A stretch of DNA of 64,000 bases from positions 67,385-131,384 of the forward strand of contig NZ_LT160637.1 of assembly GCF_900048895.1 (NCBI RefSeq), in the 5' to 3' direction. Position 1 is the first letter of the stretch. Each line of letters starts with the position of its first letter. Position numbers and translations under genes: made by a program. This document shows positions 16,875 through 24,305 of the stretch, piece by piece. The stretch comes from Neglectibacter timonensis. Its GTDB lineage: Bacteria; Bacillota; Clostridia; Oscillospirales; Acutalibacteraceae. Under the pieces are notes generated by a model. The model did no database searches. It was not told where the DNA came from and was given only the letters and a program-made list of their open reading frames with translations.

Positions 16875-17426
16875 TTGAAAAATTTAAGAGCTTTACGAGA
16901 ATCCCGACATTTGAGTCAGGAAACGTTGGCAGAGCATCTGGATATAGCACCTCGTCGTATTTCAGCTTATGAAAGAGAAGTTTCAGAAGCCAATATATCA
17001 TTACAGATTAAAATTGCCGACTATTTTGGGGTTACTCTTGATTACCTAAATGGTAGAGAGATAGATACTTTTAATAGAGTGGATAATACGGATTTGTGTG
17101 TTAAAGAATTCGGCAATAGAATCCGGCAAATTAGAACGGATAAAAAGCTTAGCGCAAAAGAAGTTGCTGAAAAAGCCGGGGTCTCAGCAAATTATTTATT
17201 GCTAATTGAGTCAGGTGCTAAAATACCCAAACTTGAAACTGCTATCAATATTCTAAATACACTAAATGCTTCAGCTGACGCCGCTCTAATGGATTCGTTG
17301 CAAGCAGGATATTCCGTGCGGGCACATTTTCTGGATTTAAAAATTGCAGCTTTAGCACCTAAAGAGCAAAAACTAATTTTGGACTTAATAGAAGTCATGG
17401 TCGATAATATTAGGAAGAATCAGTAA
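16875..17426 (+). CDS. XRE regulator with two HTH domains (copy 1)
   Basis: A 183-aa protein with two complete Cro/C1-type HTH domains: about residues 1-60, ending YFGVTLDYLNGRE, and about 78-138 (FGNRIRQIRTDKKLSAKEVAEKAGV). The second is of the SinR-like type with ESG after the recognition helix. A helical C-terminus ends in LDLIEVMVDNI. Start TTG at 16875, SD GAGGAA. The following gene (17 bp gap) has the same architecture, so the two are a tandem duplication. Confidence 0.75.
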   Translation: MKNLRALRESRHLSQETLAEHLDIAPRRISAYEREVSEANISLQIKIADYFGVTLDYLNGREIDTFNRVDNTDLCVKEFGNRIRQIRTDKKLSAKEVAEKAGVSANYLLLIESGAKIPKLETAINILNTLNASADAALMDSLQAGYSVRAHFLDLKIAALAPKEQKLILDLIEVMVDNIRKNQ

Positions 17427-17442
17427 TTGAGGAATTGAAAAC

Positions 17443-18021
17443 ATGGCCATTAGCAGAGTACCCCGATTAAGAGAATTACGCGAAGCTTCCAATATGACTC
17501 AAGAAGAAGTTGGTAAGTTAATTGGAGGAAATGGTCGGACTATATATACGTATGAAAGCGGAATCGCTACTCCAAGTCTTGATAATCTCTCGATTTTGGC
17601 TGATTATTTCGGCGTCACCATTGACTACATGATGGGTCGGGAATCCGGTTCTATTGATTCAGTCAGGACTTATGAAGCTGAAAGTTTTGGCAGACGTATT
17701 GGCGAGCTCCGTGAGGAACGGCATCTTACTAAAAAAGAATTAGCGGAGAAAGCCTGTATTTCTCAAGCGTATTTATCTATGATTGAGAGTGGTAAAAAAA
17801 ATCCAACTATGCCAGTTGTTGTTCAACTGCTGAACGCTTTAAAGGTTTCGGCTGATGCTGCTTTCTCGGATTGCGTTATAGGTGCTTGCGAAACAAAATC
17901 TTTTTTAGTTCAGCAGAAATTATCATCGTTGACAAAAGAGGAACAGTTCGTTATTCTACGTCTAATTGACAGCTCGATTGAGTCTATAAGAAAAGCACCG
18001 TCAATATTTTCAGGTAAGTAA
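17443..18021 (+). CDS. XRE regulator with two HTH domains (copy 2)
   Basis: A 192-aa paralogue of the preceding gene: HTH 1 at about residues 8-68 (ending YFGVTIDYMMGRESG), HTH 2 at about 84-145 (FGRRIGELREERHLTKKELAEKA, then YLSMIESGKKNPTMP) and a similar C-terminal helix pair. Four HTH units in two adjacent genes suggest recognition of composite or repeated operators. ATG at 17443. The unit ends at the terminator at 18118. Confidence 0.78.
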   Translation: MAISRVPRLRELREASNMTQEEVGKLIGGNGRTIYTYESGIATPSLDNLSILADYFGVTIDYMMGRESGSIDSVRTYEAESFGRRIGELREERHLTKKELAEKACISQAYLSMIESGKKNPTMPVVVQLLNALKVSADAAFSDCVIGACETKSFLVQQKLSSLTKEEQFVILRLIDSSIESIRKAPSIFSGK

Positions 18022-18117
18022 TAGTTAGAAAAGCTCCCTGGAAGAAGACGCCAATTTGATTGAACGAGAATGGGCATAAAGGCCGATGCTAAAAAATTAC
18101 AAGTTTCGCTGAATATG

Positions 18118-18149
18118 ATACCCTTGGATATTTCTCCAGGGGTATTTTT
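18118..18149 (+). terminator. Terminator of the XRE gene pair
   Basis: ATACCC/GGGTAT stem (18118-18123 with 18140-18145) with an inner TGGA/TCCA pairing and a TTTTTA tail, about 100 bp after the stop of the second double-HTH gene. Confidence 0.75.
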
Positions 18150-18268
18150 ATCAACCTAGATAATTACCATATTTAGGAAATCTATTTCCTTCCCCGGAAC
18201 TTTAGTTCCCTCTATGCTGAAAGCGTGGGAAGGGGGGGATGTAAACGGCCTACGCTAGAGCGGAAACC

Positions 18269-18493
18269 ATGGTGCTGCTTAGCGCAGTGAAGGTCTGTTC
18301 CCGGATCTGCGTAAGTGGAAAAACCCAAAAAGAAGTCGCGGAATGGTGTTTGTGTTCAGACCGTCAGGTCCGTAACTGGTGCCATGAGGATACGAACATA
18401 TCTGTTTCCAATCTGTATTCTTTGGCGGACTGTCTGGAGTGCAAACCAGAGGATCTGCTGGTCTCCGTGCCAATGCCTGAAAGGAAGGAGTGA
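18269..18493 (+). CDS. Small XRE-like HTH protein
   Basis: A 74-aa protein that is almost entirely one Cro/C1-like HTH: a SGKTQKEVAEWCLCSDRQVRNW core, then LYSLADCLECKPEDLL. No strong SD precedes the ATG at 18269. Its stop is 5 bp before the ATG of the next gene, so the two form a pair, a layout common for small regulator-plus-partner units; the partner's role is unknown. Confidence 0.55.
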   Translation: MVLLSAVKVCSRICVSGKTQKEVAEWCLCSDRQVRNWCHEDTNISVSNLYSLADCLECKPEDLLVSVPMPERKE

Positions 18494-18498
18494 TTTCC

Positions 18499-18759
18499 AT
18501 GACAAAATCCGATGTCTTGCAGAGCTATGCTTCCTGGGTCGGGAGTCCTGTTCCGAGGGAAATACCAGGGATTCCCTTTGCGAATTTGGATGTTTGCGAA
18601 ACTGATACGCAACTTGTAAACCGCCTCTTCTATCTTGTGCCGGAAACGTCCTCCGGCGAACTGCGCTGTTTTTTCTATTATGAGGAAAACCTTTTCACAA
18701 AGGATTCCAAAGGTAATTTGAATTTGGTGGAGTCTTCTCTTCACCTGTTCAATCCGTAG
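18499..18759 (+). CDS. Small unknown protein paired with the HTH gene
   Basis: An 86-aa soluble protein, no recognised domain. ATG at 18499 is preferred over the GTG at 18490 because the GGAAGGAG site is 8 bases upstream of the ATG but touches the GTG. The middle (LFYLVPETSSGELRCFFYYE) looks like a beta-hairpin. It is followed at once by a strong terminator, so it ends the island's plus-strand unit. Confidence 0.5.
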   Translation: MTKSDVLQSYASWVGSPVPREIPGIPFANLDVCETDTQLVNRLFYLVPETSSGELRCFFYYEENLFTKDSKGNLNLVESSLHLFNP

Positions 18760-18773
18760 CCTACCTACTTACC

Positions 18774-18812
18774 AAAGCATGGGCCAGCCCATTTGGGTTG
18801 GCCCATGCTTTT
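18774..18812 (+). terminator. Strong terminator
   Basis: A 13-bp stem, AAAGCATGGGCCA (18774-18786) with TGGCCCATGCTTT (18799-18811), closes the small HTH pair. The next 220 bp up to 19031 show no gene. Confidence 0.88.
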
Positions 18813-19031
18813 CCACTGTTCTCCTGGAATTCACGCTTATACTTAATAAAATCTTTTTCTTTAGGTCAAAAATCGTCAGGCTGTATCAGAAAAGATTCAG
18901 CAGGCAATGGCATCTAAATGACACCTTCGGACCACTTCAAAAAAAGCAGAAAATCACCTTTGAATTAACCCATAAAAACGAGGTCAAAATGGGCCTCATT
19001 TTAAGAAATCCTTTCAAACCGTATCCAAAAG

Positions 19032-19066
19032 AAAAACCCCGGGAACCTTGATTTCCCGGGGTTTTT
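19032..19066 (-). terminator. Probable original rpsI terminator
   Basis: AAAAACCCCGGGAA (19032-19045) pairs with TTCCCGGGGTTTTT (19053-19066), giving T-runs on both strands. It lies about 20 bp past the stop codon of the rpsI 3' end, as expected of the native terminator of that gene. Confidence 0.85.
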
Positions 19067-19084
19067 GACATGTTTTGATAAAAT

Positions 19085-19138
19085 TTATCTCTTGGAGAAC
19101 TGGGGAGCACGACGTGCGGCTTTGAGGCCGTACTCAAA
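19085..19138 (-). other. rpsI: rpsI 3' end: left attachment site (attL) of the ICE
   Basis: Minus-strand codons read YGLKAARRAPQFSKR followed by TAA at 19085, the near-invariant C-terminus of ribosomal protein S9. Upstream the frame reads EF(G/R)... and departs from S9, whose usual preceding residues are RMKERKK. Only the last 15 or so codons are present, directly left of two integrase genes. This is the signature of site-specific insertion into the 3' end of rpsI, with the remainder of rpsI expected at the far right junction outside the window. The duplicated core probably lies within 19085-19132. Confidence 0.85.
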
Positions 19139-19192
19139 TCCTCTGAATGGCGATTTCCCTTGATTTTTCAAGGTTTTTCAGGGTATTCCACT

Positions 19193-19228
19193 AAAATTGC
19201 CCCACCCTTTAATCATAAAAATGGGGGC
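19193..19228 (-). terminator. Terminator of the distal integrase gene
   Basis: GCCCCA (19199-19204) pairs with TGGGGGC (19222-19228), and AATTTT follows on the minus strand (19193-19198). It begins 4 bp after the integrase stop. Confidence 0.5.
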
Positions 19229-19231
19229 ACT

Positions 19232-20443
19232 CTAAGCACCCACGGGCGCGGAAAATGCGGCATTTACAACGCTCAAAAGGTGTTCGGGCTTATTATACTT
19301 CACCTGCGCATAGATGTCCATAGTTGTCTTGCTGTTTTCATGCCCCGCAAGATACTGAACTGTCTTTGGATCAACGCCAGCATACAAAAGATTGGTAATG
19401 TAGGTATGCCGTAGCTGATGTGGTGTAACGTCAAAATCCAGACTATACACAAGTTTAGGATTGTTCTTCTGATGACCGCCAGGAATCGGCGTAACCTTGC
19501 ATTTAATGCTTTGCCCATTTACATATTTGTAATAGGTGCGCTCCTTTGTAGACCGAACAACTACATACTGCCATAGCCTCTTAAACTGCGAATCGGCCAG
19601 CGGTTGCCCTTTGCTGTCTGCAATCACATATTCGGATATGGATGTTGCTTTTACTTGCCTCAGACAATCTGCCAGACACTTTGGAATAGGAATGTCCCTC
19701 TGTGCCGCCTTCGTTTTCAATGTTGTCGAAATCACCGGCCTGTTGTGTTCCGTGCGCCATGCTCTCCTTACAGAAATATATGGCGTAGGTACATCCAGAA
19801 ACACGCAATCCCACTGCAACGCAAGAATTTCTTCCCGCCGCAGGCCAGAATAAAGACCGATCATAATAAATACATACGGTGGCAGCTCTCGGACGGTTTC
19901 CAGAAGCAGCTTCACCTGTTCATCTGTCAAAGCATTTTTCTTTTTCCCCGGTTTACCTCCCTTTGCCGATATTCCCACACAAGGGTTATAGTCAAGGAGT
20001 TGGTTACGCTCCGCCGAATAAAACACACACTTCAAAAGCATATTGACCGTGCTGTATAACCCTGCTGATTTTTGGGATAATGGTATGAGTGCCAACCGAA
20101 TATCGTCTGCTGTCACTTCTGACAAATACATATCTCCCAGAGGTTTCACAATATAGTTGTTCATATTCTGGGTATAGCCTTTCAAAGTGCTTGAAGATAC
20201 CTTGGCTGACTGCATGAGCAGCCACTTCTCACAATACTCAGCAACTGTCGGATGTTTTCTGCGGAAAACTGCCTCCTCTACTTGGCGTCGAGCTTCCAAC
20301 TCTTTTTCATAAAGCTCCTCGCTCGTTTCAGCGTATAAGTCTACTCTCTTACCGTCTGCGTCTGTAATCCGCGTCCTATAATACTGGATTCCTCTCCTCA
20401 TAACAGTTCCATACTGAGGAATACTCACTTTTTTCTTAGCCAT
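19232..20443 (-). CDS. Tyrosine integrase, element-end copy
   Basis: Site-specific recombinase for ICE integration and excision, 403 aa. It has an N-terminal arm-binding region (AT-type, about residues 1-60), a core-binding SAM-like domain (about 60-165) and a catalytic domain with Arg in GLRREEI, HQLRHTY, LAGHENS and the nucleophile Tyr in MDIYAQ near the C-terminus. ATG at 20443 follows AAAGGAA; the longer frame is not supported. It is paralogous to the adjacent gene, with long shared blocks (VAEYCEKWLLMQS, VTPHQLRHTYITNL). Being closest to attL it is a good candidate for the active enzyme, but both look intact. Confidence 0.93.
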   Translation of the reverse strand: MAKKKVSIPQYGTVMRRGIQYYRTRITDADGKRVDLYAETSEELYEKELEARRQVEEAVFRRKHPTVAEYCEKWLLMQSAKVSSSTLKGYTQNMNNYIVKPLGDMYLSEVTADDIRLALIPLSQKSAGLYSTVNMLLKCVFYSAERNQLLDYNPCVGISAKGGKPGKKKNALTDEQVKLLLETVRELPPYVFIMIGLYSGLRREEILALQWDCVFLDVPTPYISVRRAWRTEHNRPVISTTLKTKAAQRDIPIPKCLADCLRQVKATSISEYVIADSKGQPLADSQFKRLWQYVVVRSTKERTYYKYVNGQSIKCKVTPIPGGHQKNNPKLVYSLDFDVTPHQLRHTYITNLLYAGVDPKTVQYLAGHENSKTTMDIYAQVKYNKPEHLLSVVNAAFSAPVGA

Positions 20444-20584
20444 GCTTTCAGTTCCTTTCCTATTATTATGTAGTTCAGCGCTGATACTATCTTTATACTG
20501 AAAATCCATGGCTCTTTCAAAGGTGCGATTTATGTAATAGCAAAAGGCGAGGGTTCCCCCTCGCCTTCGCAATGTTTTCATTTT

Positions 20585-21817
20585 TTACTGTGCTGTTCCA
20601 TATTCGGCTTCGTCCCATTGAGCAAATGCGTCCGTTAAAACTCCTGCCAGTTCATCCGGCTTGTTATATTTAACTTTTGCATATATGTCCATGGTAATCT
20701 TGCTGCTCTCATGCCCTGCCAAATATTGAACTGTTTTAGGGTCTACTGATGAATGAATCAAATTGGTGATATAAGTGTGACGTAGTTGGTGCGGTGTAAC
20801 ATCAAAATCGAGGCTGTAAATCACTTTCCCGTTATGTGCTGCTTTTTCTCCGAGAACCGGATTGACGGTATGCTTCACACGTTTTCCGTTCTCATACCTA
20901 TAATATACTCGAGGCTTTGCTGTTCTGGTAACGATATACTGCCACAATCTCTTAAACTGCGTATAGGAAAGCGGCTCCCCATCCCGATTGGCGATCACAT
21001 ATTCTGATGTCGATTTTTTCTTTGCCTCTCTCAAACAATCCGCCAAACGATCTGGAAGGGGGATATTCCTTTCCGCAGCTTTTGTCTTTAACTCTGTGAG
21101 AATAATTGGCCGGTTATGCTCTGTATGCCACGCTCTCCGAACCGTCAAATAGGGAGCCTCTGTGTCTAAATATACCGAATCCCATTGCAGCGCAAGAATT
21201 TCTTCACGCCTCAAACCGGCATACAAACCAATCATAACAAACACATAGGGCGGTAATCCCTGAATAGCGTCTAAAAGCCGTTCTGCTTGTTCATCTGTCA
21301 ACGCCTGTTTGTCCTCTTGAGGAATCCCGCCGCCTTTGGCATTGAGATATATTGTTGGGTTCGTATCAATGACATGACTTTCCTGTGCTGCGCGAAAAAT
21401 GGACTTATACAGGATGATAACCGACTTATACACAGATACGGATTTCTTTGAAACCGGAACAAGCGCAACCTGGATGTCGTCCAATGTTACTTCTGCCATC
21501 CTCTTTTGGCCCAGCTCCTTAATAATATGTCGCCGTACCTTGGATGTGTAATCTGTCAATGTCGTATTACGAATATGGACAGACTGCATAAGCAACCACT
21601 TTTCACAATACTCTGCGACAGTAGGGGATTTTTGACGGAATGTGATGTTGTCAACCTTCTCCAATGCCGCCATTTCCTTATCGTATAGTTCTTCACGAGT
21701 TTTGCCGTAAAGGATTACACGCTTACCCTCTGCGTCCTCAACATCGGTTCTATAATACTTATGACCGTTCACTTGAACTGTACCATATCTGGGGATTCGC
21801 TTTTTTCTTAAAGCCAT
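20585..21817 (-). CDS. Tyrosine integrase, second tandem copy
   Basis: A 410-aa recombinase with the same layout as its neighbour and a complete active site: GLRREEI Arg, HQLRHTY, LAGHESS His and IYAKV Tyr. The spacing to the downstream copy is about 140 bp. Similarity is high in the core-binding and catalytic domains but lower in the C-terminal tail and N-terminus, so the two may bind different arm sites or have come from different elements. SD GGAGGTGG precedes the ATG. Confidence 0.93.
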   Translation of the reverse strand: MALRKKRIPRYGTVQVNGHKYYRTDVEDAEGKRVILYGKTREELYDKEMAALEKVDNITFRQKSPTVAEYCEKWLLMQSVHIRNTTLTDYTSKVRRHIIKELGQKRMAEVTLDDIQVALVPVSKKSVSVYKSVIILYKSIFRAAQESHVIDTNPTIYLNAKGGGIPQEDKQALTDEQAERLLDAIQGLPPYVFVMIGLYAGLRREEILALQWDSVYLDTEAPYLTVRRAWHTEHNRPIILTELKTKAAERNIPLPDRLADCLREAKKKSTSEYVIANRDGEPLSYTQFKRLWQYIVTRTAKPRVYYRYENGKRVKHTVNPVLGEKAAHNGKVIYSLDFDVTPHQLRHTYITNLIHSSVDPKTVQYLAGHESSKITMDIYAKVKYNKPDELAGVLTDAFAQWDEAEYGTAQ

Positions 21818-21896
21818 TCCACCACCTCCAAAAATAATTTTCAGCGCCGTACTCTTGTTTTATCAGAACGCGCCTATTTCATCAAAGGTGCGATTT

Positions 21897-22124
21897 TTAT
21901 CTTCGCACATTGCGATATGTTGCTCTTTTCTCTATTGGCTTCGCTCTGTGCGTACTTTTTGCGATATACTCCTGAAGGCTGGTATGGGTAAAATAGACGC
22001 AGCCATTAGGCACATACTGAATATAGGAAATCAAACCGCTATTTCTGGCTTCATCCAGAGTGGTCAAACTGATTCCTAATATTTTTGCCGCCTCTTTACG
22101 GGTAATCAGTTTTTCCATATTCAA
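21897..22124 (-). CDS. xis: Excisionase-like MerR-type HTH protein
   Basis: A 75-aa DNA-binding protein of the excisionase (HTH_17/MerR-like) type. LITRKEAAKILGISLTTLDEAR is the winged-helix recognition part and VYFTHTSLQEYI the wing and last helix. Usually such a protein bends DNA at attachment arms and drives excision with the integrase. Its position just upstream of the integrases on the same strand supports this. Confidence 0.8.
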   Translation of the reverse strand: MNMEKLITRKEAAKILGISLTTLDEARNSGLISYIQYVPNGCVYFTHTSLQEYIAKSTHRAKPIEKRATYRNVRR

Positions 22125-22127
22125 TAC

Positions 22128-22658
22128 TCACCTTCTCTCTGCTCTTTTGACAACTTCATAGTCAAAGCCGGGGCGCTGGCTGCAATAGGTGCAGATGTCC
22201 CGTTTCTGCTGCGCGGGGTTTACTCTCCTCAAATAATAAGAGCCTGTGCCATAAAAGTTATTGGCACAGGCCGGGCAAAGGCACATGATTAAGTTTTCGG
22301 GAACCTCCTCGATCAGCCCCACACTGACGGCCAGGGCATGGTCGATCCTGCGGATGTGTTTTTCCTCCAGCCTGCCGATGTACGTCTCCAGCCGCTTTTT
22401 ATCAATGGTGCGAAGCTGCTCTAAAAGAACAAGAGAGGGCAGCTCCAGGCCGCTTTCTGCTTTTAACAGGTAGTGGGTGGGGAGCTTGGCCTTTGCGTCC
22501 ACCTTGCTGGAGATAGCAGCTACAATGACGGTGGGGCTGTATTTATTCCCCGTGTTGTTTTGAATGATGACAACAGGGCGATAGCCTTCCTGTTCAGAAC
22601 CGATACCCCGGCCCAGATCGGCATAGTACATATCGCCGCGCAAGTATGTTTTGTTCAT
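22128..22658 (-). CDS. PemK/MazF-fold protein with C-terminal zinc-ribbon-like region
   Basis: A 176-aa protein. Residues 5-115 match the MazF/PemK fold (RGDMYYADL, GYRPVVIIQN, VIVAAISSK, LPSLVLLEQLRTID), the toxin endoribonuclease family. The C-terminal 55 residues add a CxxC pair (CPAC and CTYC), suggesting a zinc-binding extension absent from classical MazF. No antitoxin gene adjoins it: the next gene is xis (3 bp away) and upstream is non-coding DNA. In ICEs of this type such proteins may be regulators rather than toxins. Confidence 0.75.
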   Translation of the reverse strand: MNKTYLRGDMYYADLGRGIGSEQEGYRPVVIIQNNTGNKYSPTVIVAAISSKVDAKAKLPTHYLLKAESGLELPSLVLLEQLRTIDKKRLETYIGRLEEKHIRRIDHALAVSVGLIEEVPENLIMCLCPACANNFYGTGSYYLRRVNPAQQKRDICTYCSQRPGFDYEVVKRAERR

Positions 22659-22684
22659 GGTATTTGACCTCCCTTTTAAAAATT

Positions 22685-22702
22685 AGGCGGCAAAGGCCGC
22701 CT
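22685..22702 (-). other. Hairpin upstream of the PemK-like gene
   Basis: AGGCGGC (22685-22691) with GCCGCCT (22696-22702), followed on the minus strand by TAATTTTT, 27 bp before the PemK-like start. It could be a weak terminator or attenuator for RNA coming from the structured block upstream. Confidence 0.4.
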
Positions 22703-22802
22703 ATGTAGAGGCCGTGCAGCAAAACAGAATGAAGGCCGGGGAGAGATAAAACAATTCTCCTGTTTTCATTGGCCTGTCCTGCTGTACGGCCCATATTTCA
22801 AA

Positions 22803-23130
22803 GCAAACCAATTTGTCCTCGACACCCCGGTTTGCTGCGGGAAGTCATCAAACGGCTGGCGGCTTGCCAGCTCCACGGGGAATCTCACCCCTCGCGTGGT
22901 TCTCACGCAACCGCCCCCATTGCCTGCGACGGATCACGGCAAGAGCCGCTTCAACGCTCGGACGTTAGGCTGGACGGGAGTATCATTGTCCCCGCTGCTG
23001 GTCGTGGCCGTACCGGGAGCCATCCGGTACTGGCAGCCTGCTGTTTCTCGCTCCCTGCCAGGAAGTACAAACCAAAGACCTACTTCTCTTTTTCGGTGGA
23101 GTCTCGTTGTTTTCTTCCGGCAGATCACCG
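22803..23130 (-). ncRNA. Hairpin-rich non-coding block of the ICE
   Basis: A 600-bp gap between the PemK-like and sigma-like genes without a convincing gene. It holds consecutive hairpins: GTTTG/CAAAC (22830-22834 with 22849-22853), GCTGGC/GCCAGC (22855-22860 with 22866-22871), GGGG/CCCC (22877-22880 with 22888-22891), GCGTG/CACGC (22894-22898 with 22904-22908) and AAGTA/TACTT (23063-23067 with 23081-23085). It is GC-rich with no plausible SD. Strand is inferred from its neighbours; it could equally be a replication or recombination site. Confidence 0.35.
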
Positions 23131-23221
23131 CGCAGCCGCCGCCTGGGCTTTGGCTTTCGCCAAAGCAGCGGGAATGTGCTTGATGATTGGGTATTCGGTT
23201 TTCAAGGTTCCTGGAGAGGCC

Positions 23222-23263
23222 AAAAAAGAACCTCTCACTCTATTTGCCGCTGAGTGAGAGGTT
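23222..23263 (-). terminator. Terminator of the sigma-like gene
   Basis: A 12-bp perfect stem AACCTCTCACTC/GAGTGAGAGGTT (23229-23240 with 23252-23263) followed by a T-run on the minus strand (TTCTTTTTT reading), 12 bp past the stop. Confidence 0.88.
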
Positions 23264-23275
23264 TGACAACCCTGT

Positions 23276-23725
23276 TTACTCAAAAAATTTTTTTAATTTT
23301 TTGAGTATCCTGTTTTTCCGCTTCTGTATGGCCTGCCGGGAAACGCCCAGGTGCTTTGCCACTTCGCTTTCCGTTTTCCCGTCAAAGAACAGGGCATAGA
23401 TCAACGCCCGTTCCTCTTTAGGGAGTTGCAAAAGCGCGGTATGTAGCTTGTCCAACGTAAGTTTTCGGAACACCACATCCTCCACGCTTTCTGCATTAGC
23501 TGCAAACTGACGGGCGTTTTCTTCCATGAGCCTGTCCAGGGAATCTTCCCGGCTGGGAATAACCTGTTTGATTTCACCGTTGCTGCCATAAATAAGACGT
23601 TCACACTTCAAATCTTTCTCAAAGTAACGCATTTTCCGGTCGCCCTTCATATAGGCGGCATACACTTCATCCGTGACCTCGATAAGTTGGCCGCGAACCC
23701 ATATTCTTTTTTTGCCAGCGTCCAC
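23276..23725 (-). CDS. Sigma-70 region 4-like ICE regulator
   Basis: A 149-aa protein. The C-terminal 60 residues form a sigma region 4 / HTH: LDKLHTALLQLPKEERALIYALFF, then KTESEVAKHLGVSRQAIQKRKNRI. The N-terminal part (RIWVRGQLIEVTDEVYAAYMKGDRKMRYFEKDLK) is typical of the small sigma factors in Tn916/Tn1549-type elements. GTG at 23725 is chosen because GGAGG lies 9 bases upstream; the longer frame to 24040 crosses a terminator and is rejected. Role inferred: transcription of ICE genes. Confidence 0.82.
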   Translation of the reverse strand: MDAGKKRIWVRGQLIEVTDEVYAAYMKGDRKMRYFEKDLKCERLIYGSNGEIKQVIPSREDSLDRLMEENARQFAANAESVEDVVFRKLTLDKLHTALLQLPKEERALIYALFFDGKTESEVAKHLGVSRQAIQKRKNRILKKLKKFFE

Positions 23726-24268
23726 GCTGTGTACCTCCGTTTCGTCTGAATTTCGAGAAGAAGTCCAGACGGACGGCGGCCCTCTGCAACATGGAAGGCT
23801 TGTCCCACCGGGAAATACCAGAAAACCGCATTTACCGACAAAGTAAAAGCGCACACACCAAAAGGCGCGTGCGCTCGGCTGTTGGTTTTTGCCTGATGAT
23901 GGGTAAGACCCGGAGAAAAGAAAAAAGTCTGTCGAACAAAAAAATACCGCAATCCCCGTAAGGACTGCGGTATGTACGAAATATGGTTTTTGTTCGGTTG
24001 TGGGCGGGAAGCCGCCCGGCTTTTCTCTTTCTGGCTCCATGCTATCCCCTTATGGGGATAAGCTGACAAGCACCACCACCTTTCCCCAAATTGAAATGTT
24101 GATAGGGGTAGTATAATGTATAAAAAAGAGGAAACAGCGAGGCTTCAAAGAGGATTTGCATAGTTTCATCGCAAGTTTAGACACGTCCCGTGTGTGATTT
24201 GTCAAACACAAGCGACAAGATATGAGATTTGAAAAACCGTCCCGAATGACCTCGCTTTATGGAAAGGA
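23726..24268. other. Leader/regulatory gap between cargo and sigma-like gene
   Basis: No gene of normal size. On the minus strand an 11-bp stem (23944-23954 with 23961-23971) plus T-run forms a strong terminator about 220 bp ahead of the sigma-like gene, as in attenuated leaders. On the plus strand TTGAAA (24091-24096) and TATAAT (24112-24117), 15 bases apart, precede a 15-codon frame (ATG at 24117) beginning MYKKEETARLQ. This suggests a regulated leader, but its function is unknown. Confidence 0.45.
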
Positions 24269-24298
24269 AAAGCGCAGCCTCTATCAAGACTGCGCTTT
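24269..24298 (-). terminator. Terminator of the cargo operon
   Basis: AAAGCGCAG (24269-24277) pairs with CTGCGCTTT (24290-24298) just past the winged-helix gene. The T-run on the minus strand is interrupted (TTTTCCTTTCC). Confidence 0.65.
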
Positions 24299-24305
24299 GT
24301 GGATA

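Noticed and set aside
22769-23257. 162-aa plus-strand frame
   Set aside because: It runs against the ICE transcription direction, lacks an SD, has coding-unlike composition and covers the hairpin block.
23726-24040. N-terminal extension of the sigma-like protein (start at 24040)
   Set aside because: The extension crosses a strong terminator and reads as Phe/Cys/Ser-rich nonsense; the GTG at 23725 has a proper SD.
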